Positions 44,659 through 53,190 of a DNA stretch of 64,000 nucleotides are shown here, piece by piece. A program made the translations under genes and the position numbers. The DNA comes from Stakelama marina (GTDB taxonomy: Bacteria > Pseudomonadota > Alphaproteobacteria > Sphingomonadales > Sphingomonadaceae): the NCBI RefSeq assembly GCF_018122655.1, contig NZ_JAGRQC010000004.1, forward strand, positions 248,001-312,000, written 5' to 3'. The first letter of the stretch is position 1. Each line of letters opens with the position of its first letter. Under the pieces are notes generated by a model that saw only the letters and a list, made by a program, of their open reading frames with translations, made no database searches and was not told the DNA's origin.

Positions 44659-45572
44659 GCCATTTCCTCCGCGGCCTTGCGGCCGACGATTTCGACGAAT
44701 GCGTCGTGCAGGGTGGGGCGTTCGATCGACAACCCCGAAATGCCGTGGCCGGCATCGATCAGCCGAACGAGGAGCGACTCTATACCCTCTTCGGGCAGTG
44801 TGAAGCGCCAGCCATCTTCTTCCCGCACCGCATCGGACGGCAGGATCGCCTTGATACCGCTGCCTTCATGATGCGGTTCGTAATGCACCTTCATCGGCAG
44901 CAGTGCGCGCGCATCGGCAACGGTGCCCTCGAAGCGCCGCTTGCCCCCGGCGATGACGCATAGCCGGTCGCACAGCCGTTCGGCATGCGCCATGACATGC
45001 GTTGAAAAAAGGATCGTCGCGCCGCGGTCGCGCTCGCCCAGGATCAGCGTCTCGAGCCGTTCCTGATTGACCGGATCGAGGCCGGAAAAGGGCTCGTCGA
45101 GGACGAGGAAGCTCGGACGATGGACGACCGAACCGAGCAGCTGGACGAACTGCGCCATGCCCTTGGAGAGCTTGCGGATCTTCATGTCGGGGGCATGACC
45201 TAGGCCGGTCTGTTCCATCAGTTCGACCGCGCGCTTGCGCCCCGTCGCCCAGTCGAGTCCGCGAAGCGCGCCCATGAACGCGATCGCGTCCTTGCACTTC
45301 ATGCCGGGATACAGGCCGCGCTCTTCGGGCAGATAGCCGATATCGTCGCTGATCTCGCGCGGATGGTCCGAACCGAGCAGCGTGCGTTCGCCCGCATCGG
45401 GTTCGATGATGCCGAGTAGCATGCGAAGCGTCGTCGTCTTGCCCGCGCCATTGGGACCGAGCACGCCGTAGATCGAACCCTTGGGCACGGCGATATCGAT
45501 ACCGTCGACCACGCGCTTTCCGCCGAACCTTTTGACGAGCCCTGTTGCGCTCAGCGCCAAATCATTGCCCAA
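44655..45572 (-). CDS. ABC transporter ATP-binding protein (NatA-like)
   Basis: 305 aa from a TTG start with an excellent GGGGGAG six bases upstream; a longer frame is open but would overlap the region before queG. Walker A GPNGAGKTT, signature LSKGMAQ, Walker B LVLDEPFSGLDP and the H-loop STHVMAHAE are all present. The C-terminal DUF4162-like part follows. It forms an exporter with the next gene. It diverges from queG over 44 bases. Confidence 0.9.
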   Translation of the reverse strand: MGNDLALSATGLVKRFGGKRVVDGIDIAVPKGSIYGVLGPNGAGKTTTLRMLLGIIEPDAGERTLLGSDHPREISDDIGYLPEERGLYPGMKCKDAIAFMGALRGLDWATGRKRAVELMEQTGLGHAPDMKIRKLSKGMAQFVQLLGSVVHRPSFLVLDEPFSGLDPVNQERLETLILGERDRGATILFSTHVMAHAERLCDRLCVIAGGKRRFEGTVADARALLPMKVHYEPHHEGSGIKAILPSDAVREEDGWRFTLPEEGIESLLVRLIDAGHGISGLSIERPTLHDAFVEIVGRKAAEEMA

Positions 45573-45616
45573 GAAAAACTCCCCCACTTGCAGCTCGTCC
45601 GTGGTAGCGGGCGCGA

Positions 45617-46744
45617 ATGGCACAAGACAAGCCATTGTCGGACAGGATCAGGGACAAGGCGGTGGAACTGGGGTTCGTCGCGTGCGGTGTTGCCCGCGCC
45701 GATGCCGCGCCCAGGGCTGCCGAGCGTCTGCGCCAATGGCTGGCCGAGGGGCGCCACGGCGACATGATCTGGATGGAGGAGCGCGCGCATCACCGCCGCT
45801 CGCCGACCGGCCTGTGGCCCGAGGTTCGCTCGGTCATCGCGCTCGGCATGAGCTATGCGCCGGCAACGGACCCGCTCGCGCTGGAGGATGAAGGCGGGGT
45901 GGGCCGCATATCGGTCTATGCGCAGGGCAAGGACTATCACGATACGGTGAAAAAGGCGCTGAAGGCGCTCGGTCGCTGGCTGGTGCAGGAAGCGGGCGGC
46001 GAGCTGAAAGTGTTCGTCGATACCGCACCGGTGATGGAAAAGCCGCTGGCTGAAGCGGCGGGGCTCGGCTGGCAGGGCAAGCACACCAATCTCGTCAGCC
46101 GACGGCATGGCAGCTGGCTGTTCCTCGGTGCGATCTACACGACGCTCGACCTCGATCCGGACAAGGCGGGTCGCGATAGCTGCGGATCGTGCGACGCCTG
46201 TCAGCGCGCGTGCCCGACGAATGCCTTTCCCGCGCCGTACCAGCTCGATGCCCGGCGCTGCATTTCGTACCTGACGATCGAGCATGACGGGCCGATACCG
46301 CACGAGTTTCGCGAGGCGATCGGCAACCGCATCTATGGCTGCGACGACTGCCTGGCGGTGTGCCCGTGGAACAAATTTGCCGATGCCGCTGCCGCCAACA
46401 CGGCCTTCCTGCCGCGCGCAGAACTGATGGCGCCCGATCTCGATACGCTTCTGGGCCTCGACGATGCGGGGTTTCGCCAGGTTTTCGCGGGATCGCCCAT
46501 CAAGCGCATCGGTCGCAACCGTATGGTCCGCAATTGCCTGATTGCGGCGGGAAATAGTGGAGCGGCTTCATTGGTCGAACCGGTTCGTACCTTGCTGAGC
46601 GACGAGAATGCGGCGGTGCGCGGCGCCGCCATATGGGCACTTGGTCGGCTCGATGCGGCAATATGCGAAGCCGAGGCCGGTATGCGGCGTGATGCGGAGG
46701 TCGATGAGCGGGTCCGCGGCGAATGGGATGCGGCCTGTTCGTGA
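45617..46744 (+). CDS. queG: Epoxyqueuosine reductase QueG
   Basis: 375 aa. The N-terminal cobalamin-binding domain includes VDTAPVMEKPLAEAAGLGWQGKHT. Two [4Fe-4S] sites follow: SCGSCDACQRACPT and GCDDCLAVCPW. A C-terminal HEAT-like segment ends the protein (LSDENAAVRGAAIWALGRL). It performs the last step of queuosine synthesis on tRNA. It is followed after 28 bases by a flavoprotein gene. Confidence 0.95.
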   Translation: MAQDKPLSDRIRDKAVELGFVACGVARADAAPRAAERLRQWLAEGRHGDMIWMEERAHHRRSPTGLWPEVRSVIALGMSYAPATDPLALEDEGGVGRISVYAQGKDYHDTVKKALKALGRWLVQEAGGELKVFVDTAPVMEKPLAEAAGLGWQGKHTNLVSRRHGSWLFLGAIYTTLDLDPDKAGRDSCGSCDACQRACPTNAFPAPYQLDARRCISYLTIEHDGPIPHEFREAIGNRIYGCDDCLAVCPWNKFADAAAANTAFLPRAELMAPDLDTLLGLDDAGFRQVFAGSPIKRIGRNRMVRNCLIAAGNSGAASLVEPVRTLLSDENAAVRGAAIWALGRLDAAICEAEAGMRRDAEVDERVRGEWDAACS

Positions 46745-46772
46745 TGAGCAGCTTCTGCCATTGGCGTTCGCC

Positions 46773-47957
46773 ATGACCGCCACATCGGACCGTTATGATG
46801 CAATCGTGCTCGGCGCGGGCGGGGCGGGGCTGATGTGCGCGGCAGTTGCCGGTCAGCGCGGGCACCGGGTGCTGGTCATCGACCATGCCGATGCACCGGG
46901 AAAGAAAATCCTGATTTCGGGCGGTGGTCGCTGCAACTTCACCAATCTGGGTGTCGCTCCCGACCGGTATCTTTCGAAGAATCCGCATTTCGCCAAGTCG
47001 GCGTTGAGCCGCTTCACCGCCGACGACTTCATTGCGCTGGTCGATCGCTACGCCATTGCCTGGCACGAAAAGACGCTGGGGCAGCTTTTCTGCGACGGAT
47101 CGGCGCGGCAAATCGTCGATATGCTGCTCGACCAGTGCGATCGGGGCGGGGTCACGCTGCGGCTCGGCAAGGCGATCCGCGATGTCGCCCATAGCGACGA
47201 CCGGTACCGCGTCGCCTTTGGTGACGATGTGGCCGAAGCGCCGGCGCTCGTGATTGCGACGGGTGGTCCGTCGATCCCGAAAATGGGCGCGACGGGTTTT
47301 GCATATGATCTTGCCCGGCAATTCGGATTGAAGGTGGTCGAGCCGCGGCCCGCGCTCGTGCCGCTGACGCTTTCGGGCGAGGATGCGCTCTTCCGGTCGC
47401 TATCGGGCGTTTCGGCGCCGGTCGTTGCCTCATGCGGTAAGGCCGCCTTTGCCGAAGCGGCGTTGTTTACGCATCGCGGGCTTTCCGGCCCGTCGATCCT
47501 GCAAGTGTCTTCCTACTGGCGACCCGGCGATGAAATAGCGATCGATTTCCTGCCACGGCACGCAGCGGACTGGCTGATTGCCGCCAAGCGCGAACGCCCG
47601 CGCGCATCGCTCCAGCAGCTTTTGTCCGCTGACCTTCCGGCGCGGCTTGCCGAGGCGCTGGCCGGGCGTATCGGCATTGCAGGCGAAGTCGGCGCGCAGC
47701 GTGACGCGACGCTGCGCGACGTCGAGCGCCGGATCGCCGGCTGGCGCTTCGTCCCCAATGGGAGCGAGGGCTTCGCCAAGGCCGAGGTCACCGTCGGCGG
47801 TATCGCGACGCAGGGGCTGTCGTCGCAAACGATGGAGGCGCGCCGCGTGCCGGGGTTATATGCGATCGGAGAGGCGGTCGATGTCACAGGCTGGCTGGGC
47901 GGATATAATTTTCAATGGGCCTGGGCGAGCGGCTGGGCCGCAGGACAGGCGATCTGA
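46773..47957 (+). CDS. NAD(P)/FAD-dependent oxidoreductase, HI0933/YhiN family
   Basis: 394 aa from MTATSDRYDAIVLGAGGAGLM; the frame extends into queG, but homologues begin near the FAD motif. Dinucleotide fold GAGGAGLM, then PGKKILISGGGRCNFTN, which is the family signature. A C-terminal AEVTVGGIATQGLSSQTMEAR and GEAVDVTGWLGGYNFQWAW complete it. It is a flavoprotein of unknown reaction. It probably shares the queG transcript. Confidence 0.9.
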   Translation: MTATSDRYDAIVLGAGGAGLMCAAVAGQRGHRVLVIDHADAPGKKILISGGGRCNFTNLGVAPDRYLSKNPHFAKSALSRFTADDFIALVDRYAIAWHEKTLGQLFCDGSARQIVDMLLDQCDRGGVTLRLGKAIRDVAHSDDRYRVAFGDDVAEAPALVIATGGPSIPKMGATGFAYDLARQFGLKVVEPRPALVPLTLSGEDALFRSLSGVSAPVVASCGKAAFAEAALFTHRGLSGPSILQVSSYWRPGDEIAIDFLPRHAADWLIAAKRERPRASLQQLLSADLPARLAEALAGRIGIAGEVGAQRDATLRDVERRIAGWRFVPNGSEGFAKAEVTVGGIATQGLSSQTMEARRVPGLYAIGEAVDVTGWLGGYNFQWAWASGWAAGQAI

Positions 47958-47960
47958 GCG

Positions 47961-48332
47961 TTATCGCCCGCCGCCGCGACGGGTGAGTGCGGCAGCGCAG
48001 CTTGCGCGGTCGATCGGGCTGCCGTCGCGCTGGCGGGCATCGACATAGGTCACGACCGGACGCCCGCCGCCCCTCGGCGGGTAGAGATAGGCATCGAGCA
48101 CACAGATATCGCTGGCGAACTGCAATTTGCGGGCGGTGCCTTCGGTAACGTCGGCATCGGGTTTTCCGAACAGCCGCTCCAGCGTATCGGCATCCTTGCC
48201 GACGATACGTTCGAGCCCGGCGGTGGAAAAGGGCCGGGCCGGCGCAGCAGTTGGCGCACCGATCGGTTGCGGGGTGGTTGCGCAGCCGGCGAGCGCCAGC
48301 CCTGCCGCCAGAATCGTCAAACGCGTTTTCAT
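47961..48332 (-). CDS. Hypothetical lipoprotein
   Basis: 123 aa with lipobox LAGC (Cys 17), a Pro/Ala linker and a small domain containing LERIVGKDADTLERLFGKP and an ICVLDAYLYP strand. The pattern 'LFGKPD....EG....LQF....C.LD.YLY' recalls SmpA/BamE-like folds of outer-membrane assembly, but identity is not established. It overlaps the EI24 gene by 4 bases, so both are made from one message. Confidence 0.75.
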   Translation of the reverse strand: MKTRLTILAAGLALAGCATTPQPIGAPTAAPARPFSTAGLERIVGKDADTLERLFGKPDADVTEGTARKLQFASDICVLDAYLYPPRGGGRPVVTYVDARQRDGSPIDRASCAAALTRRGGGR

Positions 48333-49009
48333 TGCGCTCCCTTGTCGTGAAACATGTGCGTCGCCATCGCTGCGCCCAGCACCGGCGCGATCAGGTTGAC
48401 GAACGGAACCACGAGTAGCGCCGTCGCCGCAAGCCCAAGGATGAAGCGCGGGATTCGGGTTGCCGCGCGCCAGTCACGCATTGCCGCTGGCGCAAGGTGG
48501 CGCGCGGCGACCATGTCGCCCAGATCGCGCCCGAGCAGCCAGCCATTGACGATGAAGAACGCCGCCGCAGTGCCGATGCCGGTAACGAGCAACAGCAGAT
48601 ATAGCGGCGACAGCGCGATGTTGACGAGTATCGCTCGCGCCGCCGATCCGAGCCCCATTCGCACCGAGCGCATCAGGGCGACATCGCGTGCGTTGGCAAG
48701 CGCGGTGGGATAATGTTTCGCCTCGACCGCATGTACGATGTCATCGGCGAAGATACCGATTACCGCGATGGCGACCGCGCGGAACAACAGCCAGACGGCG
48801 ATCAGCTCGCCGACAAGGGTTGCCGCCGCAGCAAGATTGGCCACCGTGCCGCCGAAACCCTGGCCCGACAGCGTCGCCTTGACGGCGAAAACCAGCGCAA
48901 CGCCGACAATCGCGAATATCGCCAGCGTCAGTGCGAGCGACTTTGCGAAGACCTTCAGGAAGGGGGGATCGCCAAGCTGGGCGACGGAAAGGAACAGGGC
49001 GCGAAGCAT
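48329..49009 (-). CDS. EI24/CysZ-like membrane protein
   Basis: 226 aa with four long hydrophobic segments (about 25-50, 60-88, 128-155 and 190-215). Segment LARDVALMRSVRMGLGSAARA-like (ANARDVALMRSVRMGLGSAA) and VNGWLLGRDLGDMVAARH match the EI24 family pattern. CysZ relatives move sulfate, but that has not been shown for this branch. It diverges from the adenosine kinase gene. Confidence 0.78.
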   Translation of the reverse strand: MLRALFLSVAQLGDPPFLKVFAKSLALTLAIFAIVGVALVFAVKATLSGQGFGGTVANLAAAATLVGELIAVWLLFRAVAIAVIGIFADDIVHAVEAKHYPTALANARDVALMRSVRMGLGSAARAILVNIALSPLYLLLLVTGIGTAAAFFIVNGWLLGRDLGDMVAARHLAPAAMRDWRAATRIPRFILGLAATALLVVPFVNLIAPVLGAAMATHMFHDKGAQ

Positions 49010-49068
49010 TTGCTGTTTATGGGTACATTGCCTAATGCCCGCCGCAACCCGAATTTCAGGAGAATTAC

Positions 49069-50067
49069 GTGACTAATCCCAGCCACGACGTTGTCGCGAT
49101 CGGCAATGCCATCGTCGATGTCCTTTCGCAGGCCGAAGACCAGTTCATCGTCGATGAAGGTATGACCAAGGGGTCGATGCAGCTCGTCTTTTCCACGCAG
49201 GACGCCGACGCCCTCTATGCCAAGATGGGACCGGGCCGAGAAGTTAGCGGCGGTTCGGCCGCCAACACCGTCGCCGGTATCGCAGCGCTTGGCGGCAAAT
49301 GCGGCTTTATCGGGCAGGTCGCCGATGACGAGCTGGGCCAGATCTTCGCGCACGACATCCGCTCCGTCGGCATCGACTTCACGACCGAGGCGCGACCGGG
49401 CGAGCCGACGACGGCGCGCTGCCTGATCTTCGTGACGCCCGACGGACAGCGGACGATGAACACGTTCCTCGGCGCCTCGCAATATCTGCCCGAAAAGGCA
49501 CTCGATGCCGACATGATCGCGGGTGGCGCGATCCTCTATCTCGAAGGCTATCTCTGGGACCCCGAAGAACCGCGTGCGGCGATGCGCCGCGCGATCGAAA
49601 TCGCGCGCAAGGCGGGCCGCCGCGTCGCTTTCACGCTGTCGGATGTGTTCTGCATCGAGCGTCACGGCGACGATTTCCGCAAGCTGCTGTCGGACGGGTT
49701 GATCGACATCCTGTTCGCCAACGAGAATGAACTGCTCGCGCTCTGCCAGACCGACGACTTCGAGGATGCGGTCGCCAAGGCGTCGAAGCAGGTTCCGCTG
49801 CTCGTCGCTACGCGCAGCGAGAAGGGCGCGATCGCGATCAAGGATGGCGAGCGTGCCGAGGTTGCTGCCGAACCGATCGACAAGGTCGTCGATACCACGG
49901 GCGCGGGCGACCTGTTCGCCGCCGGCTTTCTCCACGGACAGGCGCAGGGTCATTCGGTGCAGGATTCGCTGCGCATGGGCGCGATCTGTGCGGCCGAGAT
50001 CATCTCGCACTATGGCGCCCGGCCGGAAGTCGACATGAAAGCGCTGATGGCGAAGAAGCTCGGCTGA
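49069..50067 (+). CDS. Adenosine kinase (PfkB family)
   Basis: 332 aa from GTG behind CAGGAGAA. PfkB signatures are GGSAANTVAGIAALGG near residue 61 and DTTGAGDLFAAGFL near residue 278, which holds the catalytic Asp. The overall pattern (DVVAIGNAIVDVL, FLGASQYL) matches alphaproteobacterial adenosine kinases. It phosphorylates adenosine to AMP. It ends in a clear intrinsic terminator. Confidence 0.9.
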   Translation: MTNPSHDVVAIGNAIVDVLSQAEDQFIVDEGMTKGSMQLVFSTQDADALYAKMGPGREVSGGSAANTVAGIAALGGKCGFIGQVADDELGQIFAHDIRSVGIDFTTEARPGEPTTARCLIFVTPDGQRTMNTFLGASQYLPEKALDADMIAGGAILYLEGYLWDPEEPRAAMRRAIEIARKAGRRVAFTLSDVFCIERHGDDFRKLLSDGLIDILFANENELLALCQTDDFEDAVAKASKQVPLLVATRSEKGAIAIKDGERAEVAAEPIDKVVDTTGAGDLFAAGFLHGQAQGHSVQDSLRMGAICAAEIISHYGARPEVDMKALMAKKLG

Positions 50068-50098
50068 CGCCCGCGCGCCTCTCAATAGCCGAAACAAG

Positions 50099-50129
50099 AA
50101 AGGCCGGGGATCGCTCCCCGGCCTTTTTG
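50099..50129. terminator. Intrinsic terminator, probably bidirectional
   Basis: AAAGGCCGGGG and CCCCGGCCTTT form an 11-bp stem with a 6-base loop. On the plus strand a T run follows (TTTTTGTTG); on the minus strand the stem is followed by TTTCTTGTTTC. It lies between the stops of adenosine kinase and the APC permease and can serve both. Confidence 0.9.
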
Positions 50130-50152
50130 TTGTGCGGTTGTCCGCCTTGTCG

Positions 50153-51733
50153 TCAGGCGTCCTTGCCGCCCGGCGTGTGTGCGCTGCCGATCGGCGGCAC
50201 CGCCTGCGGCGGGATATCCTCATCGCCTTCATGCACCTCGACAATGCCGCGGCCGACATGGCTCTTGCGGTATCCGTAGAGGAAATAGACGACCAGACCG
50301 GCGCCGCCCCAGACCGGGAGCACCATCTTCGCCTCGAACGGGAGGTTGAAGTAGAGGCCCAGCGTGCCGAGGATCGCCAGCGGTGCGACCACCCAGACGA
50401 GCGGCGTCCGGAACGGACGTGCACGGTTGGGCTGGGTGCGGCGCAGGATCAGCACCGCGAGCGCCACCATGAAGAAGGCGAACAGCGTTCCCGAGTTGGA
50501 AATGTCGGCGAGCTGGCCCACCGGCAGGAACGCCGCGAAGAACGCGACCGCGACGCCGGTGATGATCGTCACGATGTGTGGCGTCTTCCATTTCGGATGG
50601 ATCGCCGAGAGGAAGTTCGGCAGCAGACCGTCGCGCGCCATCACGAAGAAGATTCGCGTCTGGCCGAACAGCATGATCAGAATGACCGAGGGCAGGGCGA
50701 GGAACGCCGCGACGCCGATCAGATCGCCGAGCCGCTCGTAACCGATCTGGCGCAGCACGTGGGCGAGCGCCTCACGCGAGCAGACCAGCGGTTCCGTCCC
50801 GGCCGCCGCAAGCGCCTGACAGCGATCGGCAAGCGCGGGCGTACCCGGCGCGAGGATCTCGCCAGCGACGCCGCGAACAGGATCGGCACCGATCGAGCCG
50901 ATCGCGCCCGCTGCGACGAGCAGGTAGAACACCGTACAGATCGCGAGGCTTCCGATCAGGCCGATCGGAACGTTGCGCTGCGGGTTCTTGGTCTCCTCGG
51001 CCGCGGTCGAAACCGCGTCGAAGCCGACATAGGCGAAGAAGATCGAGGCGGCGGCACCGACCGCGCCGAGACCCGCGCCGTGGCCGTTGCCGAACCAGCC
51101 ATTGGGCAGGAACGGCTCGAACTTGGCGCCCTGCATGACGGGCAGCGTGAGAGCGATGAACACCGTCAGGGCGGCCACCTTGATCGCAACCAGCACCGCG
51201 TTGACGCGGGCGCTTTCGGTCGTGCCGATCATCAGCAGCAGCGTTACGAGCAGCGCGATGATGAGTGCTGGCAGGTTGACGATGCCGTCGGCATAGGGGC
51301 CGACCGACAGCGCATGAGGAAAGCCTATCCCCCAGCTATGCAACAGGCCGATGAAATAGCCCGACCAGCCCACCGAAACCGCCGATGCGGCAACGGCATA
51401 TTCGAGGATCAGCGCCCAGCCGACCATCCAGGCGAGGAGTTCGCCCATCACGGCATAGGTATAGGTGTAAGCCGAGCCCGAAACCGGCACCATCGATGCG
51501 ATTTCGGAATAACAGAGCGCCGCGACCCCGCACACGAAGGCGGCGATGACAAAGGCCCACATCATGCCCGGGCCGGCCTTCTGGGCGGCTTCGGATGTAA
51601 GAACGAAAATACCGGTGCCGATGATCGCGCCGACGCCGAGAAGCGTGAGCTGGATCGGACCCAGCGTGCGCGTCAGCGACTTCTTTTCCGCGGTTGCGAG
51701 AATGGCATCGAGAGGCTTGATGCGCCAATCCAT
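50153..51733 (-). CDS. APC family amino acid permease (cationic amino acid transporter type)
   Basis: 526 aa from MDWRIKPLDAIL, with GGGGGAC upstream. Consensus features: LTLLGVGAIIGTGIFVLTS, SGSAYTYTYAVMGELLAW and FAYVGFDAVSTAAEETKNPQRNVP, as in the YfnA/CAT group. About 12 membrane segments. A periplasmic-loop insert near residue 305 has two cysteines (ALADRCQALAAAGTEPLVCS). Substrate unknown, perhaps basic or branched amino acids. Confidence 0.88.
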   Translation of the reverse strand: MDWRIKPLDAILATAEKKSLTRTLGPIQLTLLGVGAIIGTGIFVLTSEAAQKAGPGMMWAFVIAAFVCGVAALCYSEIASMVPVSGSAYTYTYAVMGELLAWMVGWALILEYAVAASAVSVGWSGYFIGLLHSWGIGFPHALSVGPYADGIVNLPALIIALLVTLLLMIGTTESARVNAVLVAIKVAALTVFIALTLPVMQGAKFEPFLPNGWFGNGHGAGLGAVGAAASIFFAYVGFDAVSTAAEETKNPQRNVPIGLIGSLAICTVFYLLVAAGAIGSIGADPVRGVAGEILAPGTPALADRCQALAAAGTEPLVCSREALAHVLRQIGYERLGDLIGVAAFLALPSVILIMLFGQTRIFFVMARDGLLPNFLSAIHPKWKTPHIVTIITGVAVAFFAAFLPVGQLADISNSGTLFAFFMVALAVLILRRTQPNRARPFRTPLVWVVAPLAILGTLGLYFNLPFEAKMVLPVWGGAGLVVYFLYGYRKSHVGRGIVEVHEGDEDIPPQAVPPIGSAHTPGGKDA

Positions 51734-51791
51734 ACAGGCAGGTCCCCCTTTTGCGGCCATTACGCGCCGCCCAAGTTATGAAAGCGGCGAG

Positions 51792-51812
51792 CCTAACCGT
51801 AAAACGGGTAGG
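51792..51812 (-). terminator. Weak hairpin after hinT
   Basis: CCTAACCG and CGGGTAGG pair with one mismatch around TAAAA, 10 bases past the hinT stop. Read on the minus strand it has a T-rich loop but no T tail. It is a plausible end of the his transcript. Confidence 0.4.
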
Positions 51813-51821
51813 TGCAATCCC

Positions 51822-52199
51822 CTATTGCGCGAGCATCGGTCCCAGCTTCCGTCCAGCGAAGATATGGACATGGAGATGGGCGACCTCCTGATGCGAGTCG
51901 GGTCCGATATTGGCGAGCAGCCGATATCCTGGTTCGACCAGTCCGGCGTCGCGCGCAACCTTGCCCACGGCACGGATAAAGGCCGCGATTTCAGCATCAT
52001 CCGCCTTTGCGGTGAAGTCGTCCCACGACACGTAACGGCCCTTGGGAATGACGAGGATGTGCGTCGGCGCCTGCGGGTTGATGTCGTGGAAGGCGAGGGC
52101 GTGTTCGTCCTCGTATACTTTTTTCGACGGGATTTCTCCGCGCAGGATTTTCGCGAAGATATTGTCGTCGTCATAGGGTTGGGTCGCGTCGATCGGCAT
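51822..52199 (-). CDS. hinT: HIT family nucleotide hydrolase (HinT)
   Basis: 125 aa from MPIDATQPYDDDNIF; GAAGGAGG gives a near-perfect ribosome site. The histidine triad is HLHVHIF near the C-terminus, with NIFAKILRGEIPSKKVYED at the front. HinT hydrolyses nucleoside phosphoramidates in the cytoplasm. It is the last gene of the his cluster, 14 bases after hisE, a linkage common in alphaproteobacteria. Confidence 0.93.
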   Translation of the reverse strand: MPIDATQPYDDDNIFAKILRGEIPSKKVYEDEHALAFHDINPQAPTHILVIPKGRYVSWDDFTAKADDAEIAAFIRAVGKVARDAGLVEPGYRLLANIGPDSHQEVAHLHVHIFAGRKLGPMLAQ

Positions 52200-52213
52200 C
52201 GTTCGGTCCTCCT

Positions 52214-52537
52214 TCACGCGGTTCGGCTGGCCTTTTCGTCGAGCCCCGACACGCCTTCGCGCCGGTCAAGCTCTGCCCGCACATCGTCGAGGCTGAGACC
52301 GGCCTCGGCAAGCAGGACGAGCAGGTGGAAGACGAGGTCGGCCGCCTCGCTGGTCAGTTCGCCTCGGTCGCCGGCCATTGCGGCGATGACGGTTTCGACC
52401 GCCTCTTCGCCGAGTTTCTGTGCGATCTTCTTGCGGCCCTTGGCATGGAGGCGCGCGACATAGGAGCTGTCGGGATCGGCACTCAGCCGTTCGCGGATCA
52501 CGGCTTCCAGCGCCGTCAGAGTATCGGTTTCGCTCAT
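52214..52537 (-). CDS. hisE: Phosphoribosyl-ATP pyrophosphatase
   Basis: 107 aa from MSETDTLTALEAVI; an ATG four codons upstream is an alternative. Typical HisE core: KGRKKIAQKLGEEAVETVIAA and EAADLVFHLLVLLAEAGLSL, with the Glu/Asp magnesium ligands of the MazG-like fold. It hydrolyses PR-ATP to PR-AMP, the second step of histidine synthesis. It is separated from hisF by two small envelope genes. Confidence 0.93.
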   Translation of the reverse strand: MSETDTLTALEAVIRERLSADPDSSYVARLHAKGRKKIAQKLGEEAVETVIAAMAGDRGELTSEAADLVFHLLVLLAEAGLSLDDVRAELDRREGVSGLDEKASRTA

Positions 52538-52568
52538 ATCGACCGACATCGCACCGGCAGCGCCAGAG

Positions 52569-52775
52569 TCAATCCCGATCGGCGTTCGACCGCTTTCGAA
52601 AGCGCGCGCGCAGCGCCCGCCGGGCAAGCCAGACGCCAAGCGCGGCGACGACGAACAGCGCGACGTCGGACGGAGCGAACCCGTCGCGTTCCACGACGCC
52701 CGAATGCGGTGCTGCCGCAAATGCGCCGGAAACGCAGAACAGGAGCGCGAAAAGGGCGGGAATGATGCGCGTCAT
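52569..52775 (-). CDS. 68-aa envelope protein with C-terminal anchor
   Basis: A signal peptide (MTRIIPALFALLFCVSGAFA) is followed by about 18 polar residues, one hydrophobic segment (DVALFVVAALGVWLA) and a basic tail (RRALRARFRKR). That tripartite end has the shape of a sorting signal, but the PEP residues are missing (APSDVAL). It lies between the PEP-CTERM gene and hisE on the same strand. The mature soluble part would be tiny, so the function is not evident. Confidence 0.6.
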   Translation of the reverse strand: MTRIIPALFALLFCVSGAFAAAPHSGVVERDGFAPSDVALFVVAALGVWLARRALRARFRKRSNADRD

Positions 52776-52817
52776 TCGCCCCGGATACCTCGAAAATGCG
52801 GAGAAGGGGTTAAGCGC

Positions 52818-53045
52818 TCAGTCACGCCTGTTATTGCGGCGCGACAGGCGGCGGCTGGCCCACAGGCCCGCAATGCCCAGGCCGAACAGCCCCAGTACGC
52901 CCGGTTCGGGCACCGAATGCGGGCTTCCCGACGGGGTTTTGCTGTGCGGAGGGGAACCCGGCATGTGGCCCATCGCATGTGCGCCGCTGATCGATAGCAG
53001 CATGGTACCGCCCGCGATTAGCAAGGCCCGGATCGATTTGCGCAT
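52818..53045 (-). CDS. 75-aa protein with PEP-CTERM sorting signal
   Basis: A signal peptide ends near ISGAHA (residue 24). The mature region is about 22 residues, rich in His, Ser and Pro (GHMPGSPPHSKTPSGSPHS). It is followed by a canonical PEP-CTERM end: VPEPGVLGLFGLGIAGLWA then RRLSRRNNRR. PEP-CTERM proteins are cut by exosortase in the envelope, often in exopolysaccharide producers. AAAGAGGA precedes the ATG, and a strong hairpin lies just above it. Confidence 0.78.
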   Translation of the reverse strand: MRKSIRALLIAGGTMLLSISGAHAMGHMPGSPPHSKTPSGSPHSVPEPGVLGLFGLGIAGLWASRRLSRRNNRRD

Positions 53046-53059
53046 GATGTCCTCTTTCT

Positions 53060-53085
53060 GGATCGCTCGTTCAACAAAGCGATCC
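53060..53085 (-). promoter_or_regulatory. Perfect inverted repeat in the leader of the PEP-CTERM gene
   Basis: GGATCGCT and AGCGATCC are perfect 8-bp arms with a 10-base spacer, 15-40 bases before the start codon and directly upstream of the ribosome site. As RNA it would form a hairpin; as DNA it could be an operator. It may partly end his transcription or set expression of the small genes. Confidence 0.5.
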
Positions 53086-53162
53086 GATGCATCATTCGCA
53101 CCGAAACGGGCATTATGTGCGGCAGTCGCCGCGAAGAATGGTTAACGGCCGCGTAGCAATCA

Positions 53163-53183
53163 CGGTTACTGTAAAGCTAACCG
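53163..53183 (-). terminator. Weak hairpin after hisF
   Basis: CGGTTA and TAACCG pair across 9 bases, starting 8 bases past the hisF stop. There is no T tail on the minus strand. It could mark the 3' end of the hisBHAF message or a processing site. Confidence 0.3.
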
Positions 53184-53190
53184 ACGTTTT

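Noticed and set aside
46608..46772. Upstream extension of the YhiN-like flavoprotein
   Set aside because: It overlaps the queG coding end and adds a basic stretch before the FAD motif with no family support.
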